Part shown: positions 22,884 through 25,025 of the stretch, piece by piece
How the letters are laid out: each line of letters starts with the position of its first letter
Numbering within the stretch: the stretch's first letter is position 1
NCBI GenBank assembly: GCA_030613605.1
Contig: JAUWLO010000005.1
Span: forward strand, 1 to 25,025
Source: Gammaproteobacteria bacterium
GTDB lineage: Bacteria > Pseudomonadota > Gammaproteobacteria > SZUA-152
Reading direction: 5' to 3'
Length of the DNA stretch: 25,025 nt
Made by a program: the position numbers and the translations under genes
Notes under the pieces: model-generated
What the model saw: only the letters and a program-made list of their open reading frames with translations
Databases searched by the model: none
What the model was told of the DNA's origin: nothing

Positions 22884-23993
22884 ATGCAACATAACAAACT
22901 TACTCGTATTATCCCTGATAAAGACAGGCGCGTTATAGTGGGGCTTTCCGGTGGCGTTGACTCCTCCGTTGCCGCGCACCTTCTTCAAGAGCAAGGTTAC
23001 GATGTGCAAGCTCTGTTTATGAAAAACTGGGAAGAGGATGATGAAGAAGAATATTGTAGCGCAGCTGTAGATTTAGAGGACTCAAAAAATATATGTGAAA
23101 ATTTAAATATTTCACTGCACACTCGTAATTTTTCCACAGAATATTGGGATAAAGTATTTAATTATTTCCTTGATGAGTATCGGCTTGGGCGAACACCCAA
23201 TCCAGACGTCATCTGCAATAAAGAAATAAAATTCAAAACTTTCCTTGAGCACGCCCTGGAAATGGGTGCCAGCCATATAGCAACCGGGCACTATGCGCGA
23301 GTCAAATACCTGGACGGCTATTACAGACTTCTTAAGGCTGCTGATACCAACAAAGATCAAACCTATTTTTTATACGCACTCAATCAACAACAACTGTCAA
23401 AATCCTGGTTCCCTTTAGGTGACCTTACTAAACCGGAGGTTCGAGAAATAGCAGAAAAAGCCGGATTTACTAATTATTCTAAAAAAGACAGCACAGGCAT
23501 ATGTTTTATTGGCGAAAGGAAATTCAAAGAATTTCTCAGTCGTTACTTACCGTCACAGCCAGGGGAAATACGCACGCCAGAAGGAGAATTGATTGGTCGT
23601 CATGATGGCCTGATGTACCACACATTAGGCCAGCGACAAGGCCTCGGCATAGGTGGTTTAAAAAATGGTAATGGTGAGGCATGGTACGTGCTTGAAAAAG
23701 ACCTGGAAAATAATATTCTACTGGTTGGACAGGGGCATGATCACCCAATGCTTTTTCGGAAAAAACTCACAGCATCACAACTTAACTGGATTTCTGAACA
23801 GCCAAAAGACTTTCCGTTTACCTGTATGGCAAAAACACGTTACCGACAGCAGGAACAAGCCTGCACTATAATGAGGCTAGAAAATGATATTTGCGAAGTT
23901 GAATTTAAGGAATCTCAACGCGCTATCACTCCTGGTCAGTCCATTGTTTTTTACAATGAAGATGAATGCCTGGGTGGCGGCGTGATACAATAA
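22884..23993 (+). CDS. mnmA: tRNA-specific 2-thiouridylase MnmA
   Basis: This enzyme of about 369 residues adds the 2-thio group to the wobble uridine (U34) of tRNA-Lys, Glu and Gln. It has the PP-loop VGLSGGVDSSVAAHLL, the catalytic Cys in NPDVICNKEIKF, ATGHYARV, KDQTYFLYAL, and the second active-site Cys in STGICFIGERKF. The length fits the family (about 365-370). An in-frame TTG six bases earlier exists, but the ATG at 22884 is the better start; no Shine-Dalgarno site is visible in front of either. It leads into hflD, a pairing conserved in gammaproteobacteria. Confidence 0.94.
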   Translation: MQHNKLTRIIPDKDRRVIVGLSGGVDSSVAAHLLQEQGYDVQALFMKNWEEDDEEEYCSAAVDLEDSKNICENLNISLHTRNFSTEYWDKVFNYFLDEYRLGRTPNPDVICNKEIKFKTFLEHALEMGASHIATGHYARVKYLDGYYRLLKAADTNKDQTYFLYALNQQQLSKSWFPLGDLTKPEVREIAEKAGFTNYSKKDSTGICFIGERKFKEFLSRYLPSQPGEIRTPEGELIGRHDGLMYHTLGQRQGLGIGGLKNGNGEAWYVLEKDLENNILLVGQGHDHPMLFRKKLTASQLNWISEQPKDFPFTCMAKTRYRQQEQACTIMRLENDICEVEFKESQRAITPGQSIVFYNEDECLGGGVIQ

Positions 23994-24061
23994 TGGGGAA
24001 ATCGTAGTAACAAATACCCAACTGTTCGGTAGCCTATAATTAATAATAACCTTATAACAAA

Positions 24062-24706
24062 ATGCCTTATTCATTGACTGATAGAACTATAGCAATTGCC
24101 GGAATTTACCAGGCTGCTTTTCTCGTTCAAAAAATCGCTAATACCGGAAGCATTGATGAAAATTCCTTCGAAACGTGCATCAAAAGTATTTTCCATATTG
24201 ATGTAGACAAACCAGAAGATGTTTTTGAAGGAGCGGATAATCTCGAATCAGGACTAAACACCCTGATTGATCAGCTTGGCGGAAATATAGGAAAAAATAA
24301 TGCCCAACAGAATATGCAGATTACCAAATATGCAATTGGAGTAATGGTTCTTGAAAAAAAACTCAGCAAAAACCAGGGCATGCTTAACGAAATAAGCACT
24401 GGAATAGAACGAGCTAAAATTCAATCAGAACATTTTGAAATCACCCATGAAAATATCATTGCTAGCCTGGCAGACCTGTATACAAAAACAATAAGTACGC
24501 TACGCCCTCGCATCATGGTCCAGGGTGAGCATGCATACATCTCCAACCCAAATCAGGCAAATAAAATAAGGGCGCTACTTCTGGCTGCCATTCGCGCTGT
24601 TGTTTTGTGGCGACAGTGTGGGGGTACTCGCTGGCAGCTTATTTTGCAGCGCAAAAAGATTATCAATAAGGCGAATGAGCTACTTGGAAACATCAGTAAT
24701 AAATAG
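24062..24706 (+). CDS. hflD: High frequency lysogenization protein HflD homologue
   Basis: This 214-residue protein matches HflD, a peripheral inner-membrane protein of gammaproteobacteria that in E. coli binds phage lambda CII; its housekeeping role is unclear. Residues TDRTIAIAGIYQAAFLVQKIA at the start, the KYAIGVMVLEKKL segment, the IMVQGEHAYISNPNQANKIRALLLAAIRAVVLWRQ block and a C-terminal QRKKII helix fit the family, and E. coli HflD is 213 residues long. It lies 68 bases downstream of mnmA, as in E. coli, where purB follows. Here it converges on fliG instead, so purB is not next. Confidence 0.92.
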   Translation: MPYSLTDRTIAIAGIYQAAFLVQKIANTGSIDENSFETCIKSIFHIDVDKPEDVFEGADNLESGLNTLIDQLGGNIGKNNAQQNMQITKYAIGVMVLEKKLSKNQGMLNEISTGIERAKIQSEHFEITHENIIASLADLYTKTISTLRPRIMVQGEHAYISNPNQANKIRALLLAAIRAVVLWRQCGGTRWQLILQRKKIINKANELLGNISNK

Positions 24707-24760
24707 AGCTGGGGATAGACACTTAGATTAGAGCTGCGCTTTAATTGTTTTAGATGGGTG

Positions 24761-25025
24761 TTATATATACTCTTCCCTGGCAGAATCCCCAATCGAAATA
24801 TCACCCGCCAGAGCCAGGCGACGTATAACGGTAATAATATCTTTTTGAGCATCAGTAACAACGCTCAGCCGAACAGGGCCTCTTGCCTCAATATCTTCAT
24901 TAAGCATCAAAGCAGCGCGCTTAGACATATTTTTGGTTATTTTATCTTTCAATAGCTCATCCGCGGCTTTTAAAGAAAGCACAAGTGATTCAGATGATAT
25001 TTCTCTCAGTATGGTTTGGATATCT
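24761..25025 (-). CDS. fliG: Flagellar motor switch protein FliG, C-terminal part (5' end beyond window)
   Basis: The visible 88 residues are the C-terminal domain of FliG, the rotor protein that contacts the stator. They read LREISSESLVLSLKAADELL, then NMSKRAALMLNEDIEARGPVRLS and end QKDIITVIRRLALAGDISI. The torque-generating charges of the family (Arg in SKRAA, the acidic pair in NEDIE, Arg in GPVR) are all present, so the domain is intact. The gene runs off the window at 25025. Only 54 bases separate its stop from the convergent hflD gene, so fliH and fliI, which normally follow fliG, are not present downstream. Confidence 0.93.
   Translation of the reverse strand, partial: DIQTILREISSESLVLSLKAADELLKDKITKNMSKRAALMLNEDIEARGPVRLSVVTDAQKDIITVIRRLALAGDISIGDSAREEYI

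Noticed and set aside
1..25025. CRISPR array, tRNA, rRNA, insertion sequence or prophage genes
   Set aside because: No regular spacer-repeat units, cloverleaf-like sequences, rRNA segments or transposase/integrase motifs were seen on either strand.

Overview
The window looks like the chromosome of a gammaproteobacterium with moderate to low GC. Supporting signs are the yceD-rpmF pair, an mnmA-hflD pair, exonuclease I (SbcB), RluE, a polar-flagellum gene order (fliL, fliM, flhG, fliA, then motC/motD-type stators) and a sigma-54 promoter upstream of fliL. A two-subunit pyruvate carboxylase, a di-heme peroxidase and a large c-di-GMP sensor protein would suit a free-living bacterium, but I cannot name a genus.

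Layout. 1-841 (minus): rpmF, cut by the window edge, and yceD, a ribosome/fatty-acid locus. 1074-4417 (plus): biotin carboxylase and biotin-carrier/carboxyltransferase subunits of pyruvate carboxylase. 4425-5885 (minus): sbcB. 5886-6646: no intact gene; it holds a broken FHA-domain gene, several inverted repeats and a promoter. 6647-12633 (plus): a tight five-gene operon with a small unknown protein, a HEAT-repeat/Ser-Thr kinase fusion, two PilT-like ATPase paralogues and a double-FHA protein. 12684-17716 (minus): motD, motC, fliA, flhG, fliM and fliL. 17999-19048 (plus): di-heme cytochrome c peroxidase-like protein. 19050-21947 (minus): membrane-bound PAS-GGDEF-EAL protein. 22137-24706 (plus): rluE, mnmA, hflD. 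24761-25025 (minus): the 3' end of fliG.

Two things stand out. First, the 6647-12633 operon combines a phospho-signalling writer (kinase), a phospho-threonine reader (FHA) and two hexameric motor ATPases of the PilT class, with no pilus structural gene nearby; it is the best candidate here for an undescribed system. Second, the flagellar cluster keeps the usual gene order but has pieces missing. fliM stops before its C-terminal SpoA domain, everything from fliN to most of flhF is absent, a likely scrap of the flhF 3' end sits in front of flhG, the che genes are absent between fliA and motC, and fliG is not followed by fliH/fliI. This points to a flagellar locus eroded by internal deletions, or to retention of only motor and regulator parts.

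No tRNA, rRNA, CRISPR array, transposase or integrase was seen. Starts were chosen by family alignment from memory and by ribosome binding sites; no database search was possible.
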